Shown here: positions 6,785 to 14,415 of the stretch, piece after piece
Layout: each line of letters opens with the position of its first letter
Numbering within the stretch: position 1 is the stretch's first letter
Assembly (NCBI GenBank): GCA_003228495.1
Contig: QIDY01000359.1
Span: 1 to 15,891, forward strand
Source: Nitrospirota bacterium
GTDB lineage: Bacteria > Nitrospirota > Nitrospiria > Nitrospirales > UBA8639
DNA: 15,891 nucleotides
Reading direction: 5' to 3'
Made by a program: the position numbers and the translations under genes
The notes under the pieces: model-generated
What the model was told of the DNA's origin: nothing
Seen by the model: the letters and a program-made list of their open reading frames with translations, nothing else
Databases searched by the model: none

Positions 6785-7082
6785 TTGGTTGCGACGCTTG
6801 CTCCTCAGGATTTAACAATTCTTTAATTTCTTTTCCCGCTTTAAAAAAAGGCATTCGTTTTTCGGGAACCGAAACAGACTCTCCAGTTTTTGGATTTCGG
6901 CCTTCTTTCGTTTGTCGGTGACGAAGACGGAAACTCCCGAAGCCTCGAATTTCTGTCTTTTCGCCACGCTTCAAAGAGTCACGGATAGAATCAAAAATGG
7001 TGTTCACCACCTGTTCGGCCTGTCGCCGATTTAATTGGGGAGCCTTTTCCGCCAACTTCTCGATGAGATCCGCTTTCGTCAT
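6771..7082 (-). CDS. ihfB: HU/IHF family DNA-binding protein, IHF-beta-like
   Basis: The 103-residue protein is a complete HU/IHF fold. MTKADLIEKLA opens the dimerisation helices, EIRGFGSF (44-51) starts the beta saddle, and RNPKTGE (62-68) is the arm tip with the DNA-intercalating Pro64. VPEKRMPFFKAGKE (72-85) returns to the C-terminal helix. The start and the IRGFGSF/GRNPKTG blocks resemble IHF beta more than HU. Position in the operon also matches, because ihfB follows rpsA in E. coli; here sppA intervenes. A tail of about 12 residues extends beyond the usual end. The role is DNA bending and nucleoid organisation. An excellent RBS precedes it. Without the alpha partner in view, a homodimeric HU-like role remains possible. 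Confidence 0.93.
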   Translation of the reverse strand: MTKADLIEKLAEKAPQLNRRQAEQVVNTIFDSIRDSLKRGEKTEIRGFGSFRLRHRQTKEGRNPKTGESVSVPEKRMPFFKAGKEIKELLNPEEQASQPNANL

Positions 7083-7087
7083 CCAAT

Positions 7088-7094
7088 CCTCCTT
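7088..7094 (-). promoter_or_regulatory. ihfB: consensus ribosome binding site of ihfB
   Basis: AAGGAGG on the minus strand, five bases before the ATG at 7082. It is the strongest RBS seen in the minus-strand block and suggests high expression relative to its operon neighbours. It fills most of the 19-base gap after sppA. Confidence 0.8.
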
Positions 7095-7101
7095 GTCTTA
7101 A

Positions 7102-7980
7102 CTACACCACCCATAGATAGAGCAATGGTGCGGAAAACCTGGAAGGGACCAATCCACGAACACCCCCCAAAAATGTACTTTCGAGAAACTCTCGAAACGA
7201 AAAGGGTTTCGTGGTTTCCAACACCCGGGGCATACCTTCAATTCCACTCAATTCACCAGCTAATTTTATCGCATCGTGTAAATCCCCAATCTCGTCAACC
7301 AGCAATAGCGATTTTGCTTGTCGGCCCGTAAACACTCGTCCATCAGCCAATTGTTCCACTTCTGCCCGATCCATCGATCGCCCATCCGCGACCGCTTCAA
7401 TAAATTGACTCAGCGTATCATTCATGATCGATTCCAACACTTGTCGATCTTCTTCCGAGATTGGCCGAAACGGTGAACCGAGATCTTTAAACTTCCCACT
7501 TTTCACCACTACGCTTTTTACACCGATTTTTTCTAACAACTCGTGAAAATTGGCCATCTGCATGATGACACCAATACTTCCGGTTAACGTACCGGGGTTC
7601 GCCAGAATTCGATCAGTCGCCACGGCAATGTAATAACCCCCTGAGGCAGCCACCGTCCCCATTGAAGCCACCACCGTCTTGTTCTGCTCTTTTCTGACTC
7701 GCTTGACGGCATTATAGATTTCTTGCGAAGGGGCCACTCCTCCACCAGGGCTATCAATTCTAACGACAATAGCCTTGACCAACGGATCGTCCGCAAATGC
7801 GTTGAGTTCCTCAATGGTTTGATAGGAATCAAGAATAGGACCTTCAACTCGAACAATGCCTACCCCTTCTTTCCCTGCCACTAATAATTCCGGCAAGAGG
7901 GCCTTCCCAATCGTAAACAGCGCAAAGCCTGCAAGGAGCATCCAAAACACACGCTTCCATCGAGGGTATCCGTCATTCAT
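7102..7980 (-). CDS. sppA: signal peptide peptidase SppA-type membrane serine protease
   Basis: The 292-residue protein has one N-terminal transmembrane segment (about 10-30) and a single S49 protease domain, the short form seen in Bacillus SppA rather than the doubled E. coli protein. Features are the RIDSPGGG strand (74-81), nucleophile Ser113 in AASGGYYIA, the TLTGSIGVIM motif (131-140) and the general-base Lys165 in SGKFKD. The Ser-Lys distance of 52 residues equals that reported for B. subtilis SppA. It probably degrades cleaved signal peptides or other membrane peptides, with the catalytic domain outside the cytoplasmic membrane. It begins 39 bases after rpsA and ends 19 bases before ihfB. 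Its leader contains a short hairpin but no well-placed RBS, so coupling to rpsA is possible. Confidence 0.94.
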   Translation of the reverse strand: MNDGYPRWKRVFWMLLAGFALFTIGKALLPELLVAGKEGVGIVRVEGPILDSYQTIEELNAFADDPLVKAIVVRIDSPGGGVAPSQEIYNAVKRVRKEQNKTVVASMGTVAASGGYYIAVATDRILANPGTLTGSIGVIMQMANFHELLEKIGVKSVVVKSGKFKDLGSPFRPISEEDRQVLESIMNDTLSQFIEAVADGRSMDRAEVEQLADGRVFTGRQAKSLLLVDEIGDLHDAIKLAGELSGIEGMPRVLETTKPFSFREFLESTFLGGVRGLVPSRFSAPLLYLWVV

Positions 7981-7982
7981 GG

Positions 7983-7997
7983 CGAAGGAAACCTTCG
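7983..7997 (-). promoter_or_regulatory. small hairpin in rpsA-sppA gap covering the sppA RBS region
   Basis: CGAAGG (7983-7988) and CCTTCG (7992-7997) form a perfect 6-bp stem with a 3-base loop, ending three bases before the sppA ATG. On the transcript the first arm carries GAAGG, the only RBS-like sequence. Folding could therefore limit sppA translation or mark an RNA-processing site. Inference only. Confidence 0.3.
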
Positions 7998-8019
7998 GCT
8001 GGGAAAGGATCTATTCTTC

Positions 8020-9738
8020 TTAGCCATTGGATTCCGAATCGTCGGCTTCTCCTTCGTCAGAGGTCTGAGCCACCCGACCCAAACTTTGATCGACTGTTCC
8101 TTGGCTGCTATTAAATTGCTCTACTTCGCTCTGCTCCAGATCTTTTAAATGTTCACAAAGACTGAGTGCAATTTTCCGATCTTCGCAATCCACTTTGACA
8201 ATTTTCGCCACGACTTCTTGTCCAGCGGCAAACTTTTCCTCTAGACTCTCTTGCATGTCCGGTCCGATCTCACTGACATGAATCAAGCCTTCGACCCCGC
8301 CTTCCAACTCAACAAAAACGCCAAAATCGGCCACCTTGGATACATTGCCGGTGGCGCTTGCACCGACATGATACCGTTGAGGAATTTCGCTCACCCAAGG
8401 ATCTGAAATCAATTGTTTAAATCCCAAAGATAATCGTTCTTTATCTTTATCGATCCTGAGAATCACCGCGTTTACGGACTGCCCTTTCTTAAACAATTCC
8501 GAAGGATGTTTAATATGTTTTATCCAAGACATGTCCGAAATATGAATTAACCCATCCACCCCCTCATCCAATCCCACGAATGCTCCAAAGTCGGTCACAC
8601 TTTTGACTTTACCTTCGATCTGGGTACCTTCCGGATATTTTTCTTCAATAATGTCCCAAGGATTAGGAGCGGTTTGCTTCATACCCAATGAAATTTTCCG
8701 GCTATGTTGATCAACATGGAGCACTTGCGCTTCAATCTCATCGCCCACCGAGACAACCTTAGAGGGGTGCCGAACTTCATGCGTCCAGGACATCTCGGAG
8801 ACATGCACCAACCCTTCGACTCCCGGCTCAAGCTCTACGAAGGCTCCATAATCCGTCAGGCTCACAACTTTGCCTTTGACACGACTTCGTTCCGGGTATT
8901 TTTCTTCGACTTTCGTCCAAGGATCGGCAGACTTTTGTTTCACACCCAACGAAATCCGACCAGTTTCCCGGTCATATTTTAAAACCAACACTTGCACCTT
9001 ATCCCCAATGGAGAATATATCGGAAGGATGACCCACACGACCCCAGGAGATATCGGTGATATGTAACAACCCATCAATGCCACCCAAATCTAAAAACGCT
9101 CCATAGTCCGTAATATTTTTTACTGACCCTTCAATAAGCTGACCCTCAGATAAGGTCGACAAGGTCGTCTGCCGTCGTTTATCACGCGTTTCCTCAAGAA
9201 GCGCTCGGCGGGAGACTACCACATTGCCACGACGATGATTTATTTTAATAATCTTAAAATCGAAGGTTTTCCCGACAAGACCATCCAAATCTCTTACCGG
9301 GGTCAAATCGATTTGGGAGCCAGGCAAAAAGGCTTTGACGCCGATATCAACAATCATTCCGCCTTTAATCCGAGAAATGACTTTGCCTTGAACCTGCGTC
9401 TCTTCTTTATGGGCAACTTCTAAGTCTTCCCAGACTTTCATCTTGTCGGCTTTTTCTTTGGAAAGCATCAAATTCCCGTCTGCATCCTCACATTGTTCAA
9501 TGTAAACCTGTACGGGATCATCGACGGCCAACGTCTCAAGTTCTTCTGAGGAAAATTGATCAGTCGGGATCATTCCTTCGGATTTATATCCAATATCCAC
9601 TACGACCCGATCTCGTTGGATATCAATGACCCGGCCTTCGGTAATCGTCCCTTCTTCAATGTTTTTAAAGGTTTCCTCATACATAGCGGCAAGCGTCTGC
9701 CGGTCTATTTTTTCAGGTGGTGTGGAAAGCGTATTCAT
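8020..9738 (-). CDS. rpsA: 30S ribosomal protein S1, six S1 domains
   Basis: The protein has 572 residues from the chosen start, near the 557 of E. coli S1. Six S1/OB repeats run from about residues 31-94, 113-177, 199-268, 284-354, 370-441 and 458-528. Repeats 3-6 show the strong signature such as DYGAFLDL, GLLHITDISW and ISLGVKQ; repeats 1-2 are divergent ribosome-docking types. An acidic, poorly ordered tail follows. S1 binds mRNA leaders and helps initiation. The ORF is open 39 codons further upstream, but that extension would run through the end of plsC. I therefore start at MNTLSTPPEK, with GGAGG 11 bases before the ATG. It sits in the classic cmk-rpsA context with plsC inserted. S1 often represses its own translation; nothing here proves it. 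Confidence 0.96.
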   Translation of the reverse strand: MNTLSTPPEKIDRQTLAAMYEETFKNIEEGTITEGRVIDIQRDRVVVDIGYKSEGMIPTDQFSSEELETLAVDDPVQVYIEQCEDADGNLMLSKEKADKMKVWEDLEVAHKEETQVQGKVISRIKGGMIVDIGVKAFLPGSQIDLTPVRDLDGLVGKTFDFKIIKINHRRGNVVVSRRALLEETRDKRRQTTLSTLSEGQLIEGSVKNITDYGAFLDLGGIDGLLHITDISWGRVGHPSDIFSIGDKVQVLVLKYDRETGRISLGVKQKSADPWTKVEEKYPERSRVKGKVVSLTDYGAFVELEPGVEGLVHVSEMSWTHEVRHPSKVVSVGDEIEAQVLHVDQHSRKISLGMKQTAPNPWDIIEEKYPEGTQIEGKVKSVTDFGAFVGLDEGVDGLIHISDMSWIKHIKHPSELFKKGQSVNAVILRIDKDKERLSLGFKQLISDPWVSEIPQRYHVGASATGNVSKVADFGVFVELEGGVEGLIHVSEIGPDMQESLEEKFAAGQEVVAKIVKVDCEDRKIALSLCEHLKDLEQSEVEQFNSSQGTVDQSLGRVAQTSDEGEADDSESNG

Positions 9739-9772
9739 CCGACTTGATACCTCCAACAATACATACAACAGG

Positions 9773-10447
9773 TTAAATGGTGAATAAGAGAAACATAAAT
9801 ATTCTTGACATCGACTCGGCCTGGCGGGAAGTGGGCAGACCTCCCGCCTGAGCAATATGGTCCATCACTGTTCGCCCGATCTTTTCGTACTCCTGTTTCT
9901 TGTTTATAGGTTCCCCCTTTGGAAAATCTATTGATTTCCCAAAGGAAACAGACACAGGAGTTAGCCTGAGCCGCTTAGCCTTTACCGGCAGAACCTTAAA
10001 GGTACCAGAAATATACGCAGGAATCACCTGACATTGTGATTCTTCAACCAAATAGCCTATTCCAGGTCTTCCCGGTTGCAATTGCCCATCTTCCGTTCGG
10101 CTCCCCTCAGGGAAAATCACTACGGGTGTTCCAGATTTCAAGTGTGCAAGTGCAACTCCAAAAGCTTTGCGGTCCAATCGATGCGTTTTTAACGGGATCC
10201 ATCCCAACCGTTGCAAGACCCAACTCAAAAATCGATTGGGGAATAAGTTCGCTCTCCCGATAAAACACACTCGCCGCCGGATTGCACAGCCTAATAAAGG
10301 AATATCCAAATAGCTGGCATGATTTGCGGCAACAATAACTCCACCGGTCTTGGGGAATACCTGGACCCTATCAATTCGAAAACGAAACAGCAGGCAAGCC
10401 ATCACTCTAAAGAGGAGCCAAAGCCCCCAATAGATCACTCCACTCAC
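9773..10447 (-). CDS. plsC: 1-acyl-sn-glycerol-3-phosphate acyltransferase
   Basis: The 224-residue PlsC/LPLAT family membrane protein has a hydrophobic N-terminus (about 4-20). The acyltransferase motifs are in order: NHASYLD (42-48, the catalytic His-x4-Asp), GRANLF (64-69), FPEGSRT (112-118, phosphate/glycerol binding) and VIPAYISG (141-148). It is expected to acylate lysophosphatidic acid to phosphatidic acid at the inner membrane. The start is GTG at 10447, overlapping the cmk TGA in a GTGA arrangement, which implies coupled translation. A second in-frame GTG three codons later is an alternative start. A plsC-like gene between cmk and rpsA is also known in other bacteria. Its precise acceptor cannot be told from sequence. 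Confidence 0.93.
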   Translation of the reverse strand: MSGVIYWGLWLLFRVMACLLFRFRIDRVQVFPKTGGVIVAANHASYLDIPLLGCAIRRRVCFIGRANLFPNRFLSWVLQRLGWIPLKTHRLDRKAFGVALAHLKSGTPVVIFPEGSRTEDGQLQPGRPGIGYLVEESQCQVIPAYISGTFKVLPVKAKRLRLTPVSVSFGKSIDFPKGEPINKKQEYEKIGRTVMDHIAQAGGLPTSRQAESMSRIFMFLLFTI

Positions 10448-11121
10448 AAACGATCCGCAATCATACCCATCATGTGATTGACAACATCGTCAACTGACCG
10501 GTGCGACGTCTCAATCATAATTGCCTGAGGGGCCGGGCGCAAAGGAGCCAGGGCTCGATGACGGTCACGATTATCTCGCCTAACCATTTCGTCCCGTACT
10601 CTATCCAGCGGAACCGTTTGCCCCTTCCCGACCAACTCTTGCTGGCGCCGACTGGCACGCACATCCAGGTCTGCCTCTAAGAAAAACTTGATATCCGCAT
10701 CGGGAAACACACGTGTGCCCATATCCCGCCCTTCGGCAACCACACCTCCTTCTGCCCCAATTTCTTGCTGTGCCGGAAGCAACCATTCTCGTACAACCGG
10801 CAACACCGCTATCAAAGAGGCCAATTGACTGATGACTGGCGTACGCAGTTCTTCTTGCAGTACAGGCTGATCATCGATCCTGATGGAGAAACTATTGTGA
10901 TCAGCTATCAGTTGTAGACTCGTGCGAGATAGGAGTGATTCCATTTGAACAAGATCATGGGGCTCCAGTTGGGCTTGGTGAACTTTCCAGGCAATGGCTC
11001 GATACAACGCTCCGGTATCAAGGTAACCATAGTGCAGGCGGCTTGCCAGACACTTAGAAACGGTACTCTTTCCGACCCCAGCTGGACCGTCAATGGCAAT
11101 AACTAATCGACGAGGTTGAAC
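10444..11121 (-). CDS. cmk: cytidylate kinase, no canonical start codon visible
   Basis: The enzyme phosphorylates CMP and dCMP with ATP. From the proposed start it has 225 residues, about the E. coli length of 227. It has P-loop GPAGVGKST (12-20) preceded by VIAID, the conserved YLDTGALYR (33-41), GRDMGTRVFPDADIKFFL around the middle, and the C-terminal RDNRDRHRALAPLRPA lid and base region. The odd point is the beginning. Between the in-frame TGA at 11149-11151 and the Leu TTG at 11007-11005 there is no ATG, GTG or TTG, yet the P-loop lies in that stretch. GTT at 11121-11119 stands nine bases after AGGAG and would give the normal family N-terminus. ATT at 11100-11098 is the other candidate but cuts into the first strand and lacks a placed RBS. 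A sequence error turning GTG into GTT is quite possible. It lies between aroA and plsC. Confidence 0.88.
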   Translation of the reverse strand, partial: VQPRRLVIAIDGPAGVGKSTVSKCLASRLHYGYLDTGALYRAIAWKVHQAQLEPHDLVQMESLLSRTSLQLIADHNSFSIRIDDQPVLQEELRTPVISQLASLIAVLPVVREWLLPAQQEIGAEGGVVAEGRDMGTRVFPDADIKFFLEADLDVRASRRQQELVGKGQTVPLDRVRDEMVRRDNRDRHRALAPLRPAPQAIMIETSHRSVDDVVNHMMGMIADRL

Positions 11122-11130
11122 GGCCCTCTT

Positions 11131-11135
11131 CTCCT
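11131..11135 (-). promoter_or_regulatory. cmk: RBS that points to the cmk start
   Basis: AGGAG within GAGAGGAG on the minus strand, in the 36-base gap after aroA. A nine-base spacing leads to the GTT at 11121, not to any standard start codon. This is the main argument for placing the cmk start there. Confidence 0.45.
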
Positions 11136-11157
11136 CTCTTAAAAAATTTCAGCTCTA

Positions 11158-12465
11158 TTATAAACGCCACTTAGAATTTGTCAATAAATCCAATAGTTTA
11201 CTATGAAATCCTGGGAATGAAGTTTCAACACAATCCACATCTTCAATCACAATTGGCTCCTTCGCAACTAAGCCCGCAATGGCCAATGACATAACAACGC
11301 GGTGATCGCCATAACTCTGACACAACGCTCCACGAAAGGAAGTACCACCCTGGATGACTAAGCCATCCGGCTGCTCTTCTAATACGACCCCGATTTTGGC
11401 TAATACCACCGCCATGGCATGAATACGATCCGTTTCCTTAACTCGTAATTCTTGAGCGCCGGTAATACGGGTCTCCCCTTCCGCCAATGCCGCCGCCACA
11501 CAAAGAATGGGTAATTCATCGATGGTTTTCGGAATCAGCTCTGGCCCAATCGTTGTCCCGGTCAACCGGGTTGCCCGAACCCGCAGATCGCCAACCGGTT
11601 CACCGGACTCCTCCCGTTTATTGAGGATAGCAATATCCGCACCCATCATTAGCAGGACATCTAGAATTCCCGTGCGTTCAGGATTCAACCCAATTCCGGT
11701 GAGGAAGACTTCCGAGTCCGGAACAATAGAGGCCGCAACGAGAAAAAAAGCCGCCGCCGAAATATCGCCAGGCACAGCGAGGGGCTTCCCTTCAAAGGTA
11801 TGTCGCCCCTCAACATGAACAGTAGAACCCTCGATTCGCAAGGGAACCCCAAAATACTTCAACATTCGTTCGGTGTGATCTCGTGATTTGAGAGGCTCGT
11901 TGACAGTAGTCGTGCCTTCCGCAAAGAGTCCCGCAAGTAGCACACAGGATTTAATCTGGGCACTGGCTACGGGGGACTCGTACTTCACTGCCTGTAACAC
12001 TCGCCCCTCAATAGCCAATGGTGCCAATTCACTCCCCCGCCTTCCCGCAATGGTGGCTCCCATCTGACGCAATGGCTTCACAACCCGAGCCATAGGCCGG
12101 CTTCTCAATGACGCATCACCAGTAAGAACAGAAAAGAACTCTTGTCCGGCCAGTACTCCGGCCAACAGCCGCAGGCCTGTTCCCGAATTGCCACAATCCA
12201 GCACATTGGAGGGTTCCGTGAAGCCCCATAGTCCCTTACCGGTCACCTCCAACCCTTCAGGGATTTCCCGAACATCGATTCCCAATTCTCGAACTACACC
12301 GAGAGTATTCAAACAATCCTTGCCCTCTGAATATCCCGTGATACGGGTTTGGCCTTGAGCCAACCCACCAAGGATTAAGGCACGGTGCGTGATGGATTTA
12401 TCACCAGGAACGGTAACCGTCCCTCTAAGCGCGCACGTGGCTGGCGCACTCGATAGCTGACTCAT
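11158..12465 (-). CDS. aroA: 3-phosphoshikimate 1-carboxyvinyltransferase (EPSP synthase)
   Basis: The 435-residue enzyme joins shikimate-3-phosphate and phosphoenolpyruvate in the sixth step of the shikimate pathway. Key blocks are PGDKSITHRA (20-29), DCGNSGTGLRLLAG (90-103), SAQIKS (168-173), RDHTERM (195-201), TIDELP (314-319, with Asp317), RVKETDRI (341-348) and GDHR (386-389). The PEP-site Gly95 is kept, and the residue matching E. coli Pro101 is Leu, as in Gram-positive type enzymes. Its ATG overlaps the tyrA TGA by four bases (ATGA), with AGAAGG six bases ahead of the start. Three in-frame stops (TAA, TAG, then TGA) end it, blocking read-through into cmk. Normal family length. Confidence 0.97.
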   Translation of the reverse strand: MSQLSSAPATCALRGTVTVPGDKSITHRALILGGLAQGQTRITGYSEGKDCLNTLGVVRELGIDVREIPEGLEVTGKGLWGFTEPSNVLDCGNSGTGLRLLAGVLAGQEFFSVLTGDASLRSRPMARVVKPLRQMGATIAGRRGSELAPLAIEGRVLQAVKYESPVASAQIKSCVLLAGLFAEGTTTVNEPLKSRDHTERMLKYFGVPLRIEGSTVHVEGRHTFEGKPLAVPGDISAAAFFLVAASIVPDSEVFLTGIGLNPERTGILDVLLMMGADIAILNKREESGEPVGDLRVRATRLTGTTIGPELIPKTIDELPILCVAAALAEGETRITGAQELRVKETDRIHAMAVVLAKIGVVLEEQPDGLVIQGGTSFRGALCQSYGDHRVVMSLAIAGLVAKEPIVIEDVDCVETSFPGFHSKLLDLLTNSKWRL

Positions 12466-13349
12466 GTCAAACCTTCTCGTAAGGATTTGGCTTGTTCAAT
12501 ATTTTTAGCTAAACCGGAAGCATCCTGATCATTCAACAGTTGCTTAAACCCTTGAAGCCGTGTGATGTATTGATCAATCATATTCACCAAATTTTCACGA
12601 TTGGCCAAACAAATATCCCGCCACATCTCAGGGGAACTCGCCGCAATGCGGGTGGTATCGCGCAAGCCCCCGCCAGAAAAATCCAACAAGCTCAGAGCGT
12701 CCGGAGTTTTCTCTTGCAAATCTTGCAACGAATGCATGAGTGAAAACGCTGCAATATGCGGCAGATGGCTCACGGCCCCTAGCACCCAATCATGGACCAT
12801 GGGATCCATGGACAAGACCTTGGATCCTGCCGCTTCCCACAAATCACGAACTTTTGTCAGAGCGTCAGCATTGGTTTGCGGGGTAGGCGTGACAATGCAA
12901 CGCGCCCCGACAAACAACTTGGATGTGGCATGAGCAACACCGGATTTTTCCTTCCCGGCAATCGGATGGGCCCCAATAAAACTCGCCGTAGTCGGAAGCG
13001 CAGCCTCCATATCAAACACCAACTGGCCCTTCACGCTACCCACATCACTGACAATGGCACCGGAAGGCACCTTCTGCCCCCACCGCTGTAGGTGAGAGAT
13101 ATACGTGTCGACCGGTGCGGCCAAGACGATGAAATCGGAGTCGCACACCGCCTCATGAGCTTCCGACGTAAAACGATCAATCGCCCCAAGCTGCACAGCC
13201 AATTCGAGATTCGTCTGTCGGCGTCCAATCCCGACAACCGTTTTTGCTAGCCCTTGTTCCTTTAAAACCAGACCGAGGGATCCACCCAACAATCCCACAC
13301 CAATAATGGTGACTTGCTGAAACAGGTTTTCTGAAAGGGAACCAGCCAT
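12462..13349 (-). CDS. tyrA: prephenate (or arogenate) dehydrogenase
   Basis: The 295-residue single-domain TyrA has a Rossmann nucleotide site GVGLLGGSLG (17-26), SDVGSVK (101-107), the substrate-binding GAHPIAGKEKSG (126-137) and SHLPH (194-198), followed by the helical dimerisation half. It performs oxidative decarboxylation in the tyrosine branch. After the second beta strand the sequence is GIGRRQTN (40-47). This lacks the acidic residue typical of NAD-specific enzymes and has basic/polar residues like NADP-using arogenate dehydrogenases, so an NADP preference is inferred. No fused chorismate mutase or ACT domain is present. It lies 40 bases after aroF and overlaps aroA. No strong RBS is seen before the ATG. 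Confidence 0.94.
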   Translation of the reverse strand: MAGSLSENLFQQVTIIGVGLLGGSLGLVLKEQGLAKTVVGIGRRQTNLELAVQLGAIDRFTSEAHEAVCDSDFIVLAAPVDTYISHLQRWGQKVPSGAIVSDVGSVKGQLVFDMEAALPTTASFIGAHPIAGKEKSGVAHATSKLFVGARCIVTPTPQTNADALTKVRDLWEAAGSKVLSMDPMVHDWVLGAVSHLPHIAAFSLMHSLQDLQEKTPDALSLLDFSGGGLRDTTRIAASSPEMWRDICLANRENLVNMIDQYITRLQGFKQLLNDQDASGLAKNIEQAKSLREGLT

Positions 13350-13389
13350 TAGAAGAAGAGACGAGGAAGTTGGAAACGGGTGAGATCAA

Positions 13390-14403
13390 TTAGAGATCGC
13401 GACCAACGGCCTGAGCCACCTTTTTGAGGTCATGCATTAAGGTTTGGAACCGACCCGGCTTAAGCGATTCTTCTCCATCGCACAAAGCACATTCTGGATT
13501 GGAATGCACTTCTATTAATAATCCATCGGCACCAGCTGCAATGGCCGCCTTCGCCATCGGTGCCACAAGCTTCCAGTTGCCCGTGGCGTGACTGGGATCC
13601 ACGATAACCGGCAAGTGCGACATCTCCTTCAAAGTCGGCACCGCACTGAGATCAAGGGTATTGCGATATTGAGACTCAAACGTCCGGATGCCCCGCTCGC
13701 ACAACATCACATTGCGATTGCCACGAGACATAATATATTCCGCCGACAACAAAAGCTCTTTAATCGTCGCCGACAAACCGCGCTTTAATAACACCGGTTT
13801 ATCGTAGGCACCCACTTCTTTTAGCAATTCAAAATTTTGCATGTTGCGGGCACCAACCTGAATGATATCCGCATGTTCCAAAAAGTATCCAAGATCGCGC
13901 GCATCCAGAATTTCACTCACAACCGGCAATCCCGTTTGCTTGCGAGCTTCAGCAAGGAAACCCAGTCCTTCCTGGCCCAAACCCTGGAACGAATAAGGGG
14001 AAGTCCGCGGCTTATATGCGCCCCCCCGGAGAACGGTGGCGCCCGCATTGGCCACTTCTTTCGCAATCCCGACCGTAATCTCTAACTTTTCCACGGCACA
14101 GGGGCCAGCCATCACCGTAATTTTTTGCCCACCGATTGAAACTCCGGCCACCTCAATCACTGAGTCATACGGCTGAAATTCTCGACTGACTAATTTCCAC
14201 GGAGCCAAAATCGGTGTCACGCTTTCGACTCCAGGAAACACACTCAGCGGCTGGCCTTGCAATATTCTCTCGTCCCCAATGACGCCGACAACCGTCCGCT
14301 CCTCGCCTTTCATGATTTGCGATTTCAAACCCAACGAACGAAGACGTTCCACCAAGTGTTCAATATCTTGTTCCGTGACTTCAGGCTTCAAAACGATAAT
14401 CAT
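13390..14403 (-). CDS. aroF: 3-deoxy-7-phosphoheptulonate (DAHP) synthase, type I-beta with N-terminal ferredoxin-like domain
   Basis: The enzyme condenses PEP and erythrose-4-phosphate, the committed step into the shikimate pathway. Residues 1-70 form the small ACT-like regulatory domain (MIIVLKPEVTEQDIEHLV); the TIM barrel follows. Motifs include AGPCAVE (99-105), LRGGAYKPRTSPYSFQG (125-141), QVGARNMQNF (182-191) and DPSHATG (269-275). Predicted metal ligands are Cys102, His272, Glu298 and Asp309, matching the layout of the Thermotoga maritima enzyme. In that enzyme the N-terminal domain gives feedback inhibition by Tyr/Phe, so similar control is likely. It begins 12 bases after the aminotransferase gene and precedes tyrA. 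Length 337, normal for the subtype. The symbol aroF is used in the Bacillus/Thermotoga sense. Confidence 0.96.
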   Translation of the reverse strand: MIIVLKPEVTEQDIEHLVERLRSLGLKSQIMKGEERTVVGVIGDERILQGQPLSVFPGVESVTPILAPWKLVSREFQPYDSVIEVAGVSIGGQKITVMAGPCAVEKLEITVGIAKEVANAGATVLRGGAYKPRTSPYSFQGLGQEGLGFLAEARKQTGLPVVSEILDARDLGYFLEHADIIQVGARNMQNFELLKEVGAYDKPVLLKRGLSATIKELLLSAEYIMSRGNRNVMLCERGIRTFESQYRNTLDLSAVPTLKEMSHLPVIVDPSHATGNWKLVAPMAKAAIAAGADGLLIEVHSNPECALCDGEESLKPGRFQTLMHDLKKVAQAVGRDL

Positions 14404-14415
14404 GCGATTCTCACA

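Noticed and set aside
9739..9855. 39-codon N-terminal extension of rpsA
   Set aside because: The extension runs through the coding end of plsC, does not resemble S1, and a GGAGG lies before the internal ATG at 9738.
10444..11007. cmk starting at the TTG at 11007
   Set aside because: That codon is the Leu of the conserved GALYRA block; starting there removes the P-loop needed for ATP binding.
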